DNA from: JBBQNJ01 sp038329845
Lineage (GTDB): Bacteria > Planctomycetota > Phycisphaerae > Tepidisphaerales > Tepidisphaeraceae
DNA: 64,000 nt
NCBI GenBank assembly: GCA_038329845.1
Contig: JBBQNJ010000011.1
Coordinates: forward strand, 15,131 to 79,130
Direction of reading: 5' to 3'
Below, piece after piece: positions 1-8,569 of this stretch. Under the pieces are notes generated by a model. The model did no database searches, was not told where the DNA came from, and worked only from the letters and a program-made list of their open reading frames with translations. A program made the translations under genes and the position numbers. The number at the start of each line of letters is the position of its first letter. Position 1 is the stretch's first letter.

Positions 1-906
1 AAGCAATATCCCGGTCCGCGATCGACCCCGACCGTCGATGGCGACGATGTGGCATCGTTGAGCCAGGCCGGGGATGTCGTGATGCTGAACCGTGCCGATG
101 GCAAACTGCGCTGGAGCGTGAGCATGACCGACCAGCTCGGCGGACAACGCCCGGGTTGGAATTATTCCGAATCGGTGCTGGTGGATGGCGATCGCGTGGT
201 CTGCACCCCGGGCGGATCCAATGGGCTGGTGGCGGCCCTGGATCGCAAGACCGGCAAGGTCATCTGGCAGACCCAATCGGTGACCGATCCGGCCCATTAT
301 GTGTCGATGATCGTTGCCGAGGTGGATTCGGTTCGCCAGTACATCCAGATGAGCGCCTCGACGGTGCTGGGGATTGAGCCGGAATCGGGCAAGGTGCTAT
401 GGAAGGCCTCGCGCCGCGGAAAGACGGCGGTGGTCCCCTCGCCGGTGTACGCCGACAACGAGGTCTACACCACTTCCGGCTATGGAGTGGGGTGCAACGC
501 ATTCAGTGTGAAAAAGGCGGGCGACGGATTCGAGGCCAAGCAGATTTACGCCGATAAGATCATCGCCAACCACCACGGCGGGGTCTTGAAGGTGGGCGAT
601 TGCATCTACGGATATTCCGACGCGGGCGGCTGGACCTGCCAGGATTTCAAGACAGGTAAGGTGATCTGGCAGAATAAGGGCGTGGGCAAGGGAGCGGTCG
701 TCTACGCCGATGGAATGCTCTATTGCCGCAGCGAAAAAGGGCCGGTGGCATTGGTCGAAGCCACGCCCGAGGCCTATCGGGAAAAGGGCCGCTTCAATCA
801 GCCCGATCGCAGCGATGCCAATAGCTGGCCCTATCCGGTGGTGGCCGGGGGAAAACTCTATCTGCGCGATCAGGACGTGTTGCTGTGTTATGAGGTGGGG
901 AAGTAG
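1..906 (+). CDS. PQQ-binding-like beta-propeller repeat protein (5' partial)
   Basis: The frame is open from the first base, so the N-terminus lies outside the window; an in-frame GTG at 49 is not the likely start. The protein shows repeated blades of the type DGxRVxxxx..GKVxWQ, as in PQQ-dependent dehydrogenase-like or BamB-like propellers (for example GKVIWQTQ, GKVLWKAS, GKVIWQNK). The first visible residues contain TPTVDGDDVASL, typical of planctomycete secreted proteins that carry this fold and usually lack dehydrogenase residues. Location is probably periplasmic, but the signal region is not visible. The stop is followed by a REP-like inverted repeat. Function beyond a protein-binding or redox-cofactor propeller cannot be stated. 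Confidence 0.85.
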   Translation, partial: KQYPGPRSTPTVDGDDVASLSQAGDVVMLNRADGKLRWSVSMTDQLGGQRPGWNYSESVLVDGDRVVCTPGGSNGLVAALDRKTGKVIWQTQSVTDPAHYVSMIVAEVDSVRQYIQMSASTVLGIEPESGKVLWKASRRGKTAVVPSPVYADNEVYTTSGYGVGCNAFSVKKAGDGFEAKQIYADKIIANHHGGVLKVGDCIYGYSDAGGWTCQDFKTGKVIWQNKGVGKGAVVYADGMLYCRSEKGPVALVEATPEAYREKGRFNQPDRSDANSWPYPVVAGGKLYLRDQDVLLCYEVGK

Positions 907-943
907 CGGGACGGAGCAACGACAGAGACATGCGGGGCGGCAC

Positions 944-1017
944 GGGGACATCCAGAAGATTCCCGTGAAGATTCCGCCGTCGCGGGGGACCGCACAGGGG
1001 ATATTCTGGATGTCCCC
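944..1017. repeat. Inverted pair of the GGGACATCCAGAATATTCCC repeat family
   Basis: The arm at 944-964 and the arm at 997-1017 are reverse complements apart from two positions and could form a long hairpin with a loop of about 32 nt. The same 20-nt core recurs near 2.0, 5.3, 30.3 and 63.4 kb. It lies between the propeller gene and the YmdB-type gene. There is no T-run, so it is not a classical terminator. Confidence 0.85.
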
Positions 1018-1082
1018 ATCAGTGCGGTAGGGAATACCTGATGCCCCTTCATCGCCGTTTAACGCCGCAGGCGCGGTCCGGC

Positions 1083-1111
1083 TTGGCCAATTTCGGGTCT
1101 GCCGCTACGCT
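1083..1111 (+). promoter_or_regulatory. Putative promoter of the YmdB-type gene
   Basis: TTGGCC (1083-1088) and TACGCT (1106-1111) are separated by 17 nt. The ATG at 1118 lies only 6 nt after the -10 box, so the transcript would be leaderless or nearly so. No Shine-Dalgarno is placed for this ATG. Confidence 0.4.
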
Positions 1112-1117
1112 GGGGGA

Positions 1118-1966
1118 ATGGCCCTTCGCATCTTGACACTGGGAGACATCGTGGGCCGGCCGGGACGGCAGGTGGTGCATCAGAAGCTGCCGGGGCTGGT
1201 CCGCGATCACCAGGTGGACCTCGTGATCGCCAACGGCGAGAATATCGCCGGGGGAAGCGGGATCACCGCGAATTTATTCCACAAATTGCGTTCCTACGGC
1301 GTGGATGTGGTCACCCTGGGCGATCACGTCTACCGCAAGCTCGAGATCGTCCCGACGCTGCAAATGTCTGAGCGGATCGTGCGCCCGGCCAACCTTGCCA
1401 GCGCCGCGGCCGGGCGGGCGTTCACCGTCGTCACCACCAACAGCGGGATCAGCGTCGCGGTCTTCTGCCTGCTGGGACGAATTTTCATGAATCTTCCGGC
1501 GGACGACCCGTTCGCGGCGGCGGATCGGGTTCTGTCGCAGCTTCCGCGCCATGTGCGCTGCGTGGTGGGGGAAATTCACGCCGAAGCCTCGAGCGAAAAG
1601 ATCGCCATGGGCCACTGGCTGGACGGGCGGGCGTCGATGGTGTTCGGCAGTCACACGCACGTGCCGACGGCGGATGCGAAAATTCTTCCCGCGGGCACGG
1701 CGTTCATCAGCGATCTGGGCATGTGCGGGCCGTACGACTCGGTGCTGGGCCGGCGCAAGGACCGCGTGATCAAATACATGACCACGAACATGCCGCATAC
1801 GTTCGAGGTGGCGACCGGCGATGTGCGGCTGTGCGGGGCGTTGGCCGAAATCGATCCGGACACGGGTCGAGCCTCGAGCATCGAGCGGATCGAGGTCAAA
1901 GGGGAGAACGCCGACCAGGCCTACGATGCCGACGACCGCAGCGAACGCCAGATCGAGCGCGATTGA
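1118..1966 (+). CDS. YmdB-family (TIGR00282) metallophosphoesterase
   Basis: A 282-residue protein of the dimetal phosphoesterase family typified by Bacillus YmdB, which hydrolyses 2',3'-cyclic nucleotides and affects biofilm versus motility decisions. Family motifs are in order: GDIVG with Asp10, NGEN with Glu41 and Asn42, GDH at 68-70, EIHAEA with His154, and GSHTHVPTAD with His179 and His181. The position that is normally Asn in GNH (a metal ligand in YmdB) is Asp69 here. The C-terminus, after about residue 255, is acidic and probably disordered. The gene stands alone between two repeat-rich gaps. Cytoplasmic. Confidence 0.9.
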   Translation: MALRILTLGDIVGRPGRQVVHQKLPGLVRDHQVDLVIANGENIAGGSGITANLFHKLRSYGVDVVTLGDHVYRKLEIVPTLQMSERIVRPANLASAAAGRAFTVVTTNSGISVAVFCLLGRIFMNLPADDPFAAADRVLSQLPRHVRCVVGEIHAEASSEKIAMGHWLDGRASMVFGSHTHVPTADAKILPAGTAFISDLGMCGPYDSVLGRRKDRVIKYMTTNMPHTFEVATGDVRLCGALAEIDPDTGRASSIERIEVKGENADQAYDADDRSERQIERD

Positions 1967-1987
1967 AACCCAGGGGCATCGAGAACG

Positions 1988-2144
1988 CGGACATCCAGCG
2001 GGAGGGAAGAACGGGGACATCCAGAATATTCCCGTTCGGCGGTTCCACCCCGGTTAGGCGGTTGACACCCCGGGAGAGCGGGCTGGCATGCAGGGCGATT
2101 CGCCCGTCAGTGCCGGTGGGGCGGGGAATATTCAGAATGTCCCC
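1988..2144. repeat. Second locus of the GGGACATCCAGAATATTCCC family
   Basis: A full arm lies at 2013-2034 and an inverted arm (GGGGAATATTCAGAATGTCC and onward) at 2123-2144. A half copy (GGACATCCAGCGGG) is at about 1988. The whole gap between the YmdB-type gene and trxA (1967-2227) is occupied by this material and no further gene is seen in it. Confidence 0.8.
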
Positions 2145-2227
2145 CTCACGCCGGGCGCAAAACAGGTGCGGCCGGAACGGGCACTGCGACCGCGCCCGAA
2201 ATCGAACTCGATTGAGAACGCGACCGT

Positions 2228-2557
2228 TCAGCTCGCCGCGTCGAGGGCTTCTTTGAATTCCTTTTCCCCGCGCAGGCCAACGAACTTTTGTGCCACTTGG
2301 CCGTCCTTGAACAGGATCACGGTGGGAATGGCGCTGATCTGGTACTTCATCGCCAAGTCGCGGTTGGCGTCGGTGTCCACTTTGCCCACCTTGGCCTTGC
2401 CCGCGTAGTCTTTGGCGACCTTTTCGATCGTCGGGGCCAACATCCGGCAGGGGCCGCACCATTCGGCCCAAAAGTCCACCAGCACCGGCTCGCTCGCCTT
2501 CAAGACCTCCTGCTCGAAGTTCGCATCGGTGAATTCCTTAACATTTTCACTGGCCAT
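2228..2557 (-). CDS. trxA: Thioredoxin
   Basis: A 109-residue single-domain thioredoxin with the active site WCGPC at residues 33-37 in the usual context FWAEWCGPCRML, the buried Asp of VDFWA, and the cis-Pro loop SAIPTVILF. It reduces protein disulfides in the cytoplasm using thioredoxin reductase; there is no signal peptide. The ATG at 2555-2557 is preceded 8 nt upstream by a strong Shine-Dalgarno (GAGGAG on the minus strand) and a good promoter. The gene is monocistronic and ends near the REP-like repeats. Confidence 0.97.
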   Translation of the reverse strand: MASENVKEFTDANFEQEVLKASEPVLVDFWAEWCGPCRMLAPTIEKVAKDYAGKAKVGKVDTDANRDLAMKYQISAIPTVILFKDGQVAQKFVGLRGEKEFKEALDAAS

Positions 2558-2615
2558 TTCGTCATCTCCTCAAGAATAATTCTACTGTCATCGCGTCGCA
2601 TAGGGCGAAAAATCG

Positions 2616-2645
2616 ATCATAAAATAGGCTCACGGAATCTGTCAA
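2616..2645 (-). promoter_or_regulatory. Sigma-70-type promoter of trxA
   Basis: On the minus strand a perfect TTGACA (2640-2645) is followed after 18 nt by TATGAT (2616-2621). The predicted start leaves a leader of about 50 nt that contains the GAGGAG ribosome-binding site. Confidence 0.75.
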
Positions 2646-2766
2646 TGCGCGCAAGAGTCCGCTGCGGCTGAAATCTTGACGCCAATATCGCTTGACTGCG
2701 ATGGCAATCCGGTCAAATCGTCCCGGTCAGACCGCACTTTTCCGACAAGCCCCTCGTTCGCAAAAT

Positions 2767-4449
2767 TCATTCCATCGGCTCGGGGATCGGAGTTTCGATC
2801 GGGCGGCGCCACAGCAGATGCAATCGCCAGTGGGCGTCATCGCGCTGGGGATAGTCCATCCGATAGTGGGCCCCGCGGGATTCGGTGCGGGTATAGGCCG
2901 CCGTCGCCATCAGGGCGCAGGCGCTGAGCATGTTCTGCAATTCCCACCCGGCGATGGCGCCCGCGGCGCCGAGGCTGCGCGGGTCGAAGACCTTGTCCAT
3001 GACATATCGTCCCCAGAACGCGATGATCTCGCGGGTTTCGTTGAGTCGCTCCCCATCGCGTTCGATGCCGACATTTCGCCACATGATGCTGCGCAAGCTG
3101 TTTCGCACGTCGGCGATGTCCAGTTCGGTGCGGGAACTGGGCGGGATTTTATGTTCGAGATTTAATGGAAAACGCGGATCACTGTCTTTTACGCCCTTGG
3201 CCGCGTCAGTTCCCGCCCGGGCGCCGAACGTCAATCCCTCGAGCAGAGAATTGCTTCCCAACCGATTGGCACCGTGCAGACCGGAACAGGCCGCTTCTCC
3301 GACGGCGTACAGACCGGGCAACGAGGTGCGCCCCGAGTCGTCGGCGTCGACTCCGCCGATCATGTAATGGGCCGCCGGGTGGATAGGGATCGGGCTTTTT
3401 GACACGTCGATGTCGAATTGATCGACCAGTTTGGCCAGGTGGGGGAATCGCCCGCGGAAGTCGGCGGTGGGCAGGTGGCGCACGTCGAGGTAGACGTGGG
3501 TGAAGTGGGTCTTGCGGATCTGTTCGACGATGGCGCGGGCCACCACGTCGCGCGGGGCGAGCTCGCCCATCTCGTGGTAGTCCTTCATGAACCGATACCC
3601 GGTTCGGTCCACCAGGTGGGCACCTTCGCCGCGCACGGCCTCGGTGACCAAGGCCCGGCTGGCCCCGGCGATATAGAGCGTGGTGGGATGGAACTGCATC
3701 ATCTCCATGTCCTGGAGATTGGCTCCCGCCCGCCAGGCCATGGCGTGACCATCGCCGGTGGCGATTCGCGGATTGGTCGATTCGCGGAACAACTGTCCCG
3801 CCCCGCCGCTGGCCAGGATGGTCCGGCGGGCCCAGATGATCGTCACCTGCTGCTCGATCAACGCGATCGCTCCGACGCATCGCGCCGGCATTTCGGCATC
3901 GTCGGTCACCAAGTCGATCACGAAGCTTTTTTCTGAAATCCGGATCGATTCGTGGACGCGGGCGGCGCGGATGAGCGTCTGGGCCAGTTCCTTGCCGGTT
4001 GCATCCCCATTGGCATGAATGATCCGGGCAAAGCTGTGGCCGCCTTCGCGGGTGAAGGCCAGGCCGTGGGAATTGCCCGCTTGCTGATCGAAATGGGCCC
4101 CCCAGGAGAGCAGTTCCAGCACTCGTTGCGGGCCTTCGTTGATGACGATCTCGACGGCCTTGACATCGCATAACCCGGCACCGACCGACACGGTGTCGCG
4201 GACATGAGATTCGACTGAATCGTCCGGCTGCAAAACCGCGGCGATGCCGCCCTGGGCGTACCAGGTGTTGGATTCCTCGACAGTGTCCTTGGTCAAGACC
4301 AACACTTCGGCACCGGCGTCGGCCGCGGCGATCGCGGCCCGAAGCCCGGCCACTCCTCCGCCGATCACCAGGACATCCGTGAATTGATGCGGAAGCCGCG
4401 CGGCCTTGAACGGTAGCAGATAACGACGCTGATTGAGCGATTCAAACAT
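2767..4449 (-). CDS. nadB: L-aspartate oxidase
   Basis: A flavoprotein of about 560 residues that oxidises L-aspartate to iminoaspartate, the first step of de novo NAD synthesis. The FAD-binding VLVIGGGVAGLRAAIAAA follows about 20 residues from the start; further family motifs are NTWYAQGGIAAVL, EGGHSFARIIHANGDATG, PLY-type GEAACSGLHGANRLGSNSL and, near the C-terminus, the helical domain with RR/MW. ATG at 4447-4449 is preferred because homologues begin with a short RRYLLPF segment. A GTG at 4500 would add 17 unconserved residues. It lies 66 nt behind nuoC on the same strand, so the two may be co-transcribed; nadA and nadC are not in the window. Confidence 0.95.
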   Translation of the reverse strand: MFESLNQRRYLLPFKAARLPHQFTDVLVIGGGVAGLRAAIAAADAGAEVLVLTKDTVEESNTWYAQGGIAAVLQPDDSVESHVRDTVSVGAGLCDVKAVEIVINEGPQRVLELLSWGAHFDQQAGNSHGLAFTREGGHSFARIIHANGDATGKELAQTLIRAARVHESIRISEKSFVIDLVTDDAEMPARCVGAIALIEQQVTIIWARRTILASGGAGQLFRESTNPRIATGDGHAMAWRAGANLQDMEMMQFHPTTLYIAGASRALVTEAVRGEGAHLVDRTGYRFMKDYHEMGELAPRDVVARAIVEQIRKTHFTHVYLDVRHLPTADFRGRFPHLAKLVDQFDIDVSKSPIPIHPAAHYMIGGVDADDSGRTSLPGLYAVGEAACSGLHGANRLGSNSLLEGLTFGARAGTDAAKGVKDSDPRFPLNLEHKIPPSSRTELDIADVRNSLRSIMWRNVGIERDGERLNETREIIAFWGRYVMDKVFDPRSLGAAGAIAGWELQNMLSACALMATAAYTRTESRGAHYRMDYPQRDDAHWRLHLLWRRPIETPIPEPME

Positions 4450-4515
4450 AGGTCGAGTTTCGGCGCCGCTGGGTCGAAAGGGTAAATCGGCGGGATTCAC
4501 GCGCGGGCTAAAGGC

Positions 4516-5097
4516 TCATGCCCCTTCCCGGCTGACAATCTTATAGTTCTCTCTCTCGCCGATGCCGCGAAGAGGGTAGTCCTTTCTCAGCGGATAGGCT
4601 CCGTAGCCGTTCCAAGTGAGAATTCGGCGCAAATCCGGATGTCCGACGAAGATGATCCCGAACAGATCGTACGCTTCTCGCTCCATCCAGTCGGCCGACG
4701 GCCAGACCGGGTAGACGCTGTCCACCTTCAGCCCCGGATCGCCTTGTTCGAGGATGTCCTCATCGCGCGGACTGTTTTGTCCCGGGCCGGTCTCCCGCGC
4801 TGGATCGAGAAAGACCTTGAGCCACAGCCGGAGATTGCGATCGACGCTGGTGAGGTTGTAGTTGACCGCGAACCGATGGGGGGCGCCGGGATAGTTCAGA
4901 TAATCCACGCCATGCAGATCAGCGAGCATGTCGAACTTAAGACTCGGCTCATCGCGTAGGAACGTCGTCACGGCGAGCAATGTCTCGCGAGCAACCGCGA
5001 GGGTCACCTGTCCGCGAAACTCGCCGGCCCGAAGCCCGGCATCAGGAAATTTCGCCTTCAACGGCACCAAGGCCGGATGGTCAATGGAAGTTGCCAT
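4516..5097 (-). CDS. nuoC: NADH-quinone oxidoreductase subunit C
   Basis: A 193-residue protein with the 30-kDa subunit signature EREAYDLFGIIFVGHPDLRR followed by ILTW and PLRKDYPL. NuoC sits in the peripheral arm of complex I, next to NuoD and NuoB. The family match runs the full length, including the N-terminal alpha/beta part with MLADLHGVDYLNYP. No other nuo gene is adjacent: nadB is downstream and repeats are upstream, so this subunit is separated from the usual nuo operon. That is unusual, and a second nuoC or a dispersed nuo set elsewhere is possible. Confidence 0.93.
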   Translation of the reverse strand: MATSIDHPALVPLKAKFPDAGLRAGEFRGQVTLAVARETLLAVTTFLRDEPSLKFDMLADLHGVDYLNYPGAPHRFAVNYNLTSVDRNLRLWLKVFLDPARETGPGQNSPRDEDILEQGDPGLKVDSVYPVWPSADWMEREAYDLFGIIFVGHPDLRRILTWNGYGAYPLRKDYPLRGIGERENYKIVSREGA

Positions 5098-5212
5098 GGG
5101 AGATCATAGAGGGTTCGTCAGTCCAACCGAGCGATACATCCCGGATTGTGAAGACTGGACGCCGTCAGTCAAGTGATCCGAAGCATCGACACGCGACCGG
5201 GAAGGGAGACCA

Positions 5213-5326
5213 GGAACGGGAACGGGAACGGGAGCGGGAGCGGGAACGGGACCAGGGACATCCAGAATATTCCCGCGGCGGCGCTCTCTGGCAATCAATC
5301 CCCGAAGGGACATCCTAGATGTCCCC
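5213..5326. repeat. GGGAAC/GGGAGC hexamer run followed by REP-like repeat pair
   Basis: The interval 5213-5252 is a run of six or seven hexamers of the type AACGGG/AGCGGG on the + strand, able in principle to form a G-quadruplex. It runs straight into a GGGACATCCAGAATATTCCC arm (5255-5274) and a palindromic copy GGGACATCCTAGATGTCCCC (5307-5326). The rest of the 5098-5640 gap shows no convincing gene. Confidence 0.8.
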
Positions 5327-5640
5327 GTTCCGGCCAGGTTGCAGATGATCCGCGGAGATTGACCGGACCGGGGTAGGATGGTAATTTCACGGCTCGTCTT
5401 CGGGGGCGTAAAGCGGCCGGGCGGCGGGGATCGGTCGGGATTGCGGAAGCTCGAGTTTCGCTGATCGCCCCGGAGGCGGGCGGTCGCCGAAGCCCGCGCT
5501 TGTCTGATCCCGTCGATCATCTCCATTGTTCTTCCCGCGGTCCGAAGACCATTCGGGATGCCGTTTCCAGCGTTCGCCGGACTGAGCCGCGTGTGTGTCT
5601 CGTCCGCGGGACCGAAGCGCCGTCCTATTGCGAGTCGATT

Positions 5641-6399
5641 GTGAACCCAGATCTTCACCTGCGTGCTGAAAAACTGCTCGGGCATACGTTCAACGATCCG
5701 CGGTTGCTCACCGAATCGCTGACCCATGCCTCGATCGCCAACAACCGCCTGAATAGCAACGAGCGGATGGAGTTTCTCGGCGACGCGGTACTCGATCTGA
5801 TCATCTGCGAAGCGTTGTACAATCGCTTCCCCCAATATCTGGAAGGGGAACTGACCAAGATCAAATCGGCGGTCGTTTCCCGCCGCGTGTGCGCCGAGGT
5901 CTCGCGCGAAACCGGGCTGGTGGACCTGCTGCTGATCGGCAAGGGGATCAGCAGCCGCCAGGCGATGCCCGGATCGCTGGCGGCGGCGGTGTATGAATCG
6001 ATCATCGCGGCGCTCTATCTCGACGGCGGCTTCGAGGTGGTGAAGGAATACATCCTGCGGACGATGACTCCGAAGATCGACGAGATCGCGTCCAACACGC
6101 ATCAGCAGAACTACAAGGCCGTTCTTCAGCAACATGCCCAGCGGCTGCTCGGCGCTACGCCCATTTACGAGTTGCTGGATGAGAAAGGCCCGGATCACAG
6201 CAAATGCTTCGAGGTCTGCGTGTCGATCGACGGCCGGCGTTTCACCAGCGCCTGGGGGCCGAACAAAAAGATGGCCGAACAGAAGGCGGCGCTGCTGGCG
6301 TTGGAGGAACTGGAGGTTTTCGACGCCGAAGAAGTGGATGAGGCGCTCGATGATATCACCGAGGTCGAGACCGATTCGCCCGGCCAAGACGAAGAGTGA
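5641..6399 (+). CDS. rnc: Ribonuclease III
   Basis: About 252 residues from a GTG at 5641; the frame is open further upstream but the family starts near this point. The RIII domain shows NERMEFLGDAVLDLI with Glu44 and Asp48, then YESIIAALYLDGG with Glu119. A dsRNA-binding domain spans about residues 155-225 (NYKAVLQQ ... GPNKKMAEQKAALLALEEL). A short acidic tail follows. The enzyme cuts double-stranded RNA in rRNA and mRNA processing. The residue three before Glu119, normally a conserved metal-binding Asp (D114 in E. coli), is Ala116. The long antisense frame on the other strand is a shadow. Confidence 0.93.
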   Translation: MNPDLHLRAEKLLGHTFNDPRLLTESLTHASIANNRLNSNERMEFLGDAVLDLIICEALYNRFPQYLEGELTKIKSAVVSRRVCAEVSRETGLVDLLLIGKGISSRQAMPGSLAAAVYESIIAALYLDGGFEVVKEYILRTMTPKIDEIASNTHQQNYKAVLQQHAQRLLGATPIYELLDEKGPDHSKCFEVCVSIDGRRFTSAWGPNKKMAEQKAALLALEELEVFDAEEVDEALDDITEVETDSPGQDEE

Positions 6400-6660
6400 T
6401 CCGATCGAGAACGCCAGAGCCTTCAGGATTGTGGAATCAGGCCGCGGTGCAACGGCCCGTCGGCTTGGCGATTCTGAACCCGGATTTGAAATCTGAAATT
6501 CGAAATCGATCGATAGGGCCAATCCTGGGCCAGTCCGTTTCCGCTGTCGAAGACGATCATGCCCCAGCGGCGCTCGATTGGCCGTTTTTCACTCGATTCC
6601 CCGGGCCCGGCGGCATATACTATAGAGATTGATAAGGCCCCGCAGCGGACTGGAAACCCC

Positions 6661-7260
6661 ATGTCGGACGGACAGACCAAAGCTCAGATTCGCAAAATGC
6701 TCCGCGAGCGTCTGGCGGCCATGAGCGAGGACGACCGCCATTCGAGGAGCATTATGGCCTGCGGGCTGATCAGTTCCAGCCCCGAATTTGCCGCCGCCCG
6801 GGCCGTGATGCTTTACCTGAGTATGCCCGAGGAACTGGACACGGCACCGCTGGCGTTGCGGCTCTGGCAGCAAGGCAAGACGGTTGTCGTGCCGAAGGTG
6901 AGTTGGGATCAACGTCGAATGCTCCCGGTGGAAATCACGTCGCTGCAATCGGGGCTGACCACGACCGGACCGGGTGTTCGCGAGCCGATCGCCGGCAACC
7001 CCATCCCCGTGCAATTCATCGATATGGTGATCGTTCCGGGACTGGGATTCACGCCACAAGGCCAGCGAATCGGGCGCGGGATGGGTTTTTACGATCGTTT
7101 TCTGGCCCAGTCGCAGTTCGTGGGATTGTCCTGTGGACTGGGCTTTGAGTCCCAGGTCATCGAGGCGATTCCGACCCTTGACCACGATATGCCGCTTAGT
7201 ATGCTGGTTACCGATCGCGGCATCCGCCGGTTCGCATCGAACTGCATTGAGCAGAGTTGA
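6661..7260 (+). CDS. 5-formyltetrahydrofolate cyclo-ligase
   Basis: A 199-residue protein starting MSDGQTKAQIRKMLRER. It matches the 5-FTHF cyclo-ligase family, which uses ATP to convert 5-formyl-THF to methenyl-THF. The diagnostic C-terminal block GQRIGRGMGFYDRFL corresponds to the usual GxRLGxGxGYYDRxL, and the N-terminal basic helix and the MLYLSMPEELDT segment fit. The ATG at 6661 is chosen because upstream in-frame sequence is not family-like. TATACT at about 6616 could serve as a -10 box, but the -35 is poor. Cytoplasmic, monocistronic or co-transcribed with the following transpeptidase gene 114 nt downstream. Confidence 0.92.
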   Translation: MSDGQTKAQIRKMLRERLAAMSEDDRHSRSIMACGLISSSPEFAAARAVMLYLSMPEELDTAPLALRLWQQGKTVVVPKVSWDQRRMLPVEITSLQSGLTTTGPGVREPIAGNPIPVQFIDMVIVPGLGFTPQGQRIGRGMGFYDRFLAQSQFVGLSCGLGFESQVIEAIPTLDHDMPLSMLVTDRGIRRFASNCIEQS

Positions 7261-7374
7261 GCGGATCGTCCGGTCGCCGAACCATTCTTTTCCGGGTTGG
7301 GAGCAACCCGCCTGATTTCGTCGCCGCTCGCTGTCGCGGGCGCGCGGCCTGGATCGAGAACATGGAGGTTCTCA

Positions 7375-8484
7375 ATGAGTCGTGCCCGTCGTCGCATCAG
7401 TCGAGGTTTGATCGCGTTGCTTCTGATCGTCCTGGCGATCGGAACGGCGTTTTTCTTCAAAAAAACAGGCCAAAGCCGGGCCGATGCGCCTGAAGCGGTA
7501 TCGGCGGTGGTCTCGGCCGCCACGGCCGCTGGATCGCCGCTCGCCGCGTCGATCACCCCGGCGGCGGCGACGGGGAGTGAGTTGGTGGCGATCGCGGCGG
7601 CACCGGGCGCTGCACCCCGGGCGGCTTCGCCCCGTCCGGCCTCGGTGCCCGCGACGCATCCAGTGCAAGAACCGACGCCGTACATCGCGCCCCGCGCCGC
7701 CCCGGCGCCCGCCGTTCCGGTGGCCAACCCGCTCGAAGTCGGCAAGGCGCGCCTGCAAAGTCAGGATTTGATCGGCGCCCGCGACGTGGTCAATGACGCC
7801 CTGCGATCCGGGCGGTTGAGCGCCACCGAGGCGTCGGAGGCGAAGAGCTTTCTCACCGACATCAACAAGGTCATCGTCTTCTCGGCGCGCCGATTCAAGG
7901 ACGATCCTTTTCAGGCCACATACAAGGTGAAACCCGGCGACCAGATGAGCCGAATCGCCGCGGCACACGATGTGACGTGGGAACTGCTCTGCCGCATCAA
8001 CGGCATGACCGATCCTCGGCGACTGCGGGCCGATCAATATCTCAAAGTGATCAACGGCCCGTTCCATGCCGTCGTGACCAAGGGCAAGTTCACCGTGGAC
8101 CTGTACCTTGGTGCCCCCGGGGGCAGCGGCTCGATGTATGTCGGAACCTTCCCCGTGGGCCTGGGCACCGATGACTCGACCCCCACCGGAATATGGATGG
8201 TCGAGCCGCATCGTAAGATCAAAAACCCCACCTATTACAGCCCGCGCGGCGAAGGTGTGATCGGTGCCGATGATCCCAAGAACCCGCTGGGCGACTTCTG
8301 GATCGGCCTGAACGGCATCGACGGCGAGGCGGTCGGCAAACAATCCTACGGCATCCACGGCACGATCGAACCGGCGTCGATCGGTAAACAATCGTCGATG
8401 GGCTGCATCCGCATGAACAACCAGGATGTCGCGCAAGTCTTCGAAATGCTCGTCGAGGGCAAAAGCACCGTGCGAGTGGAGTGA
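7375..8484 (+). CDS. LysM and L,D-transpeptidase (YkuD) protein
   Basis: A 369-residue envelope protein. An N-terminal signal-anchor (about residues 10-24) is followed by a long Ala/Pro linker, a helical segment, a LysM domain at about residues 181-227 (YKVKPGDQMSRIAAAH) and a YkuD domain from about 238 to the end. The catalytic block is HGT at His328 with SMGCIRM carrying Cys344. Such enzymes cross-link peptidoglycan or attach proteins to it through meso-diaminopimelate; LysM holds them on the wall. That makes it evidence for a peptidoglycan wall in this organism. The ATG at 7375 has GGAGG 6 nt upstream, so the longer upstream frame is rejected. Confidence 0.93.
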   Translation: MSRARRRISRGLIALLLIVLAIGTAFFFKKTGQSRADAPEAVSAVVSAATAAGSPLAASITPAAATGSELVAIAAAPGAAPRAASPRPASVPATHPVQEPTPYIAPRAAPAPAVPVANPLEVGKARLQSQDLIGARDVVNDALRSGRLSATEASEAKSFLTDINKVIVFSARRFKDDPFQATYKVKPGDQMSRIAAAHDVTWELLCRINGMTDPRRLRADQYLKVINGPFHAVVTKGKFTVDLYLGAPGGSGSMYVGTFPVGLGTDDSTPTGIWMVEPHRKIKNPTYYSPRGEGVIGADDPKNPLGDFWIGLNGIDGEAVGKQSYGIHGTIEPASIGKQSSMGCIRMNNQDVAQVFEMLVEGKSTVRVE

Positions 8485-8569
8485 ACGGGAAGGGTCGAAC
8501 ACGGCCGATGGACGAACCCCCCGAGCCGGATCATGCCGAGTACCGCAAAGACAAATGGAAAGGGCGAAA

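Noticed and set aside
5104..6522. Long minus-strand frame (472 codons) opposite rnc
   Set aside because: It is antisense to a clear RNase III gene and its composition (Arg/Pro/Ile runs) fits a shadow of high-GC coding.
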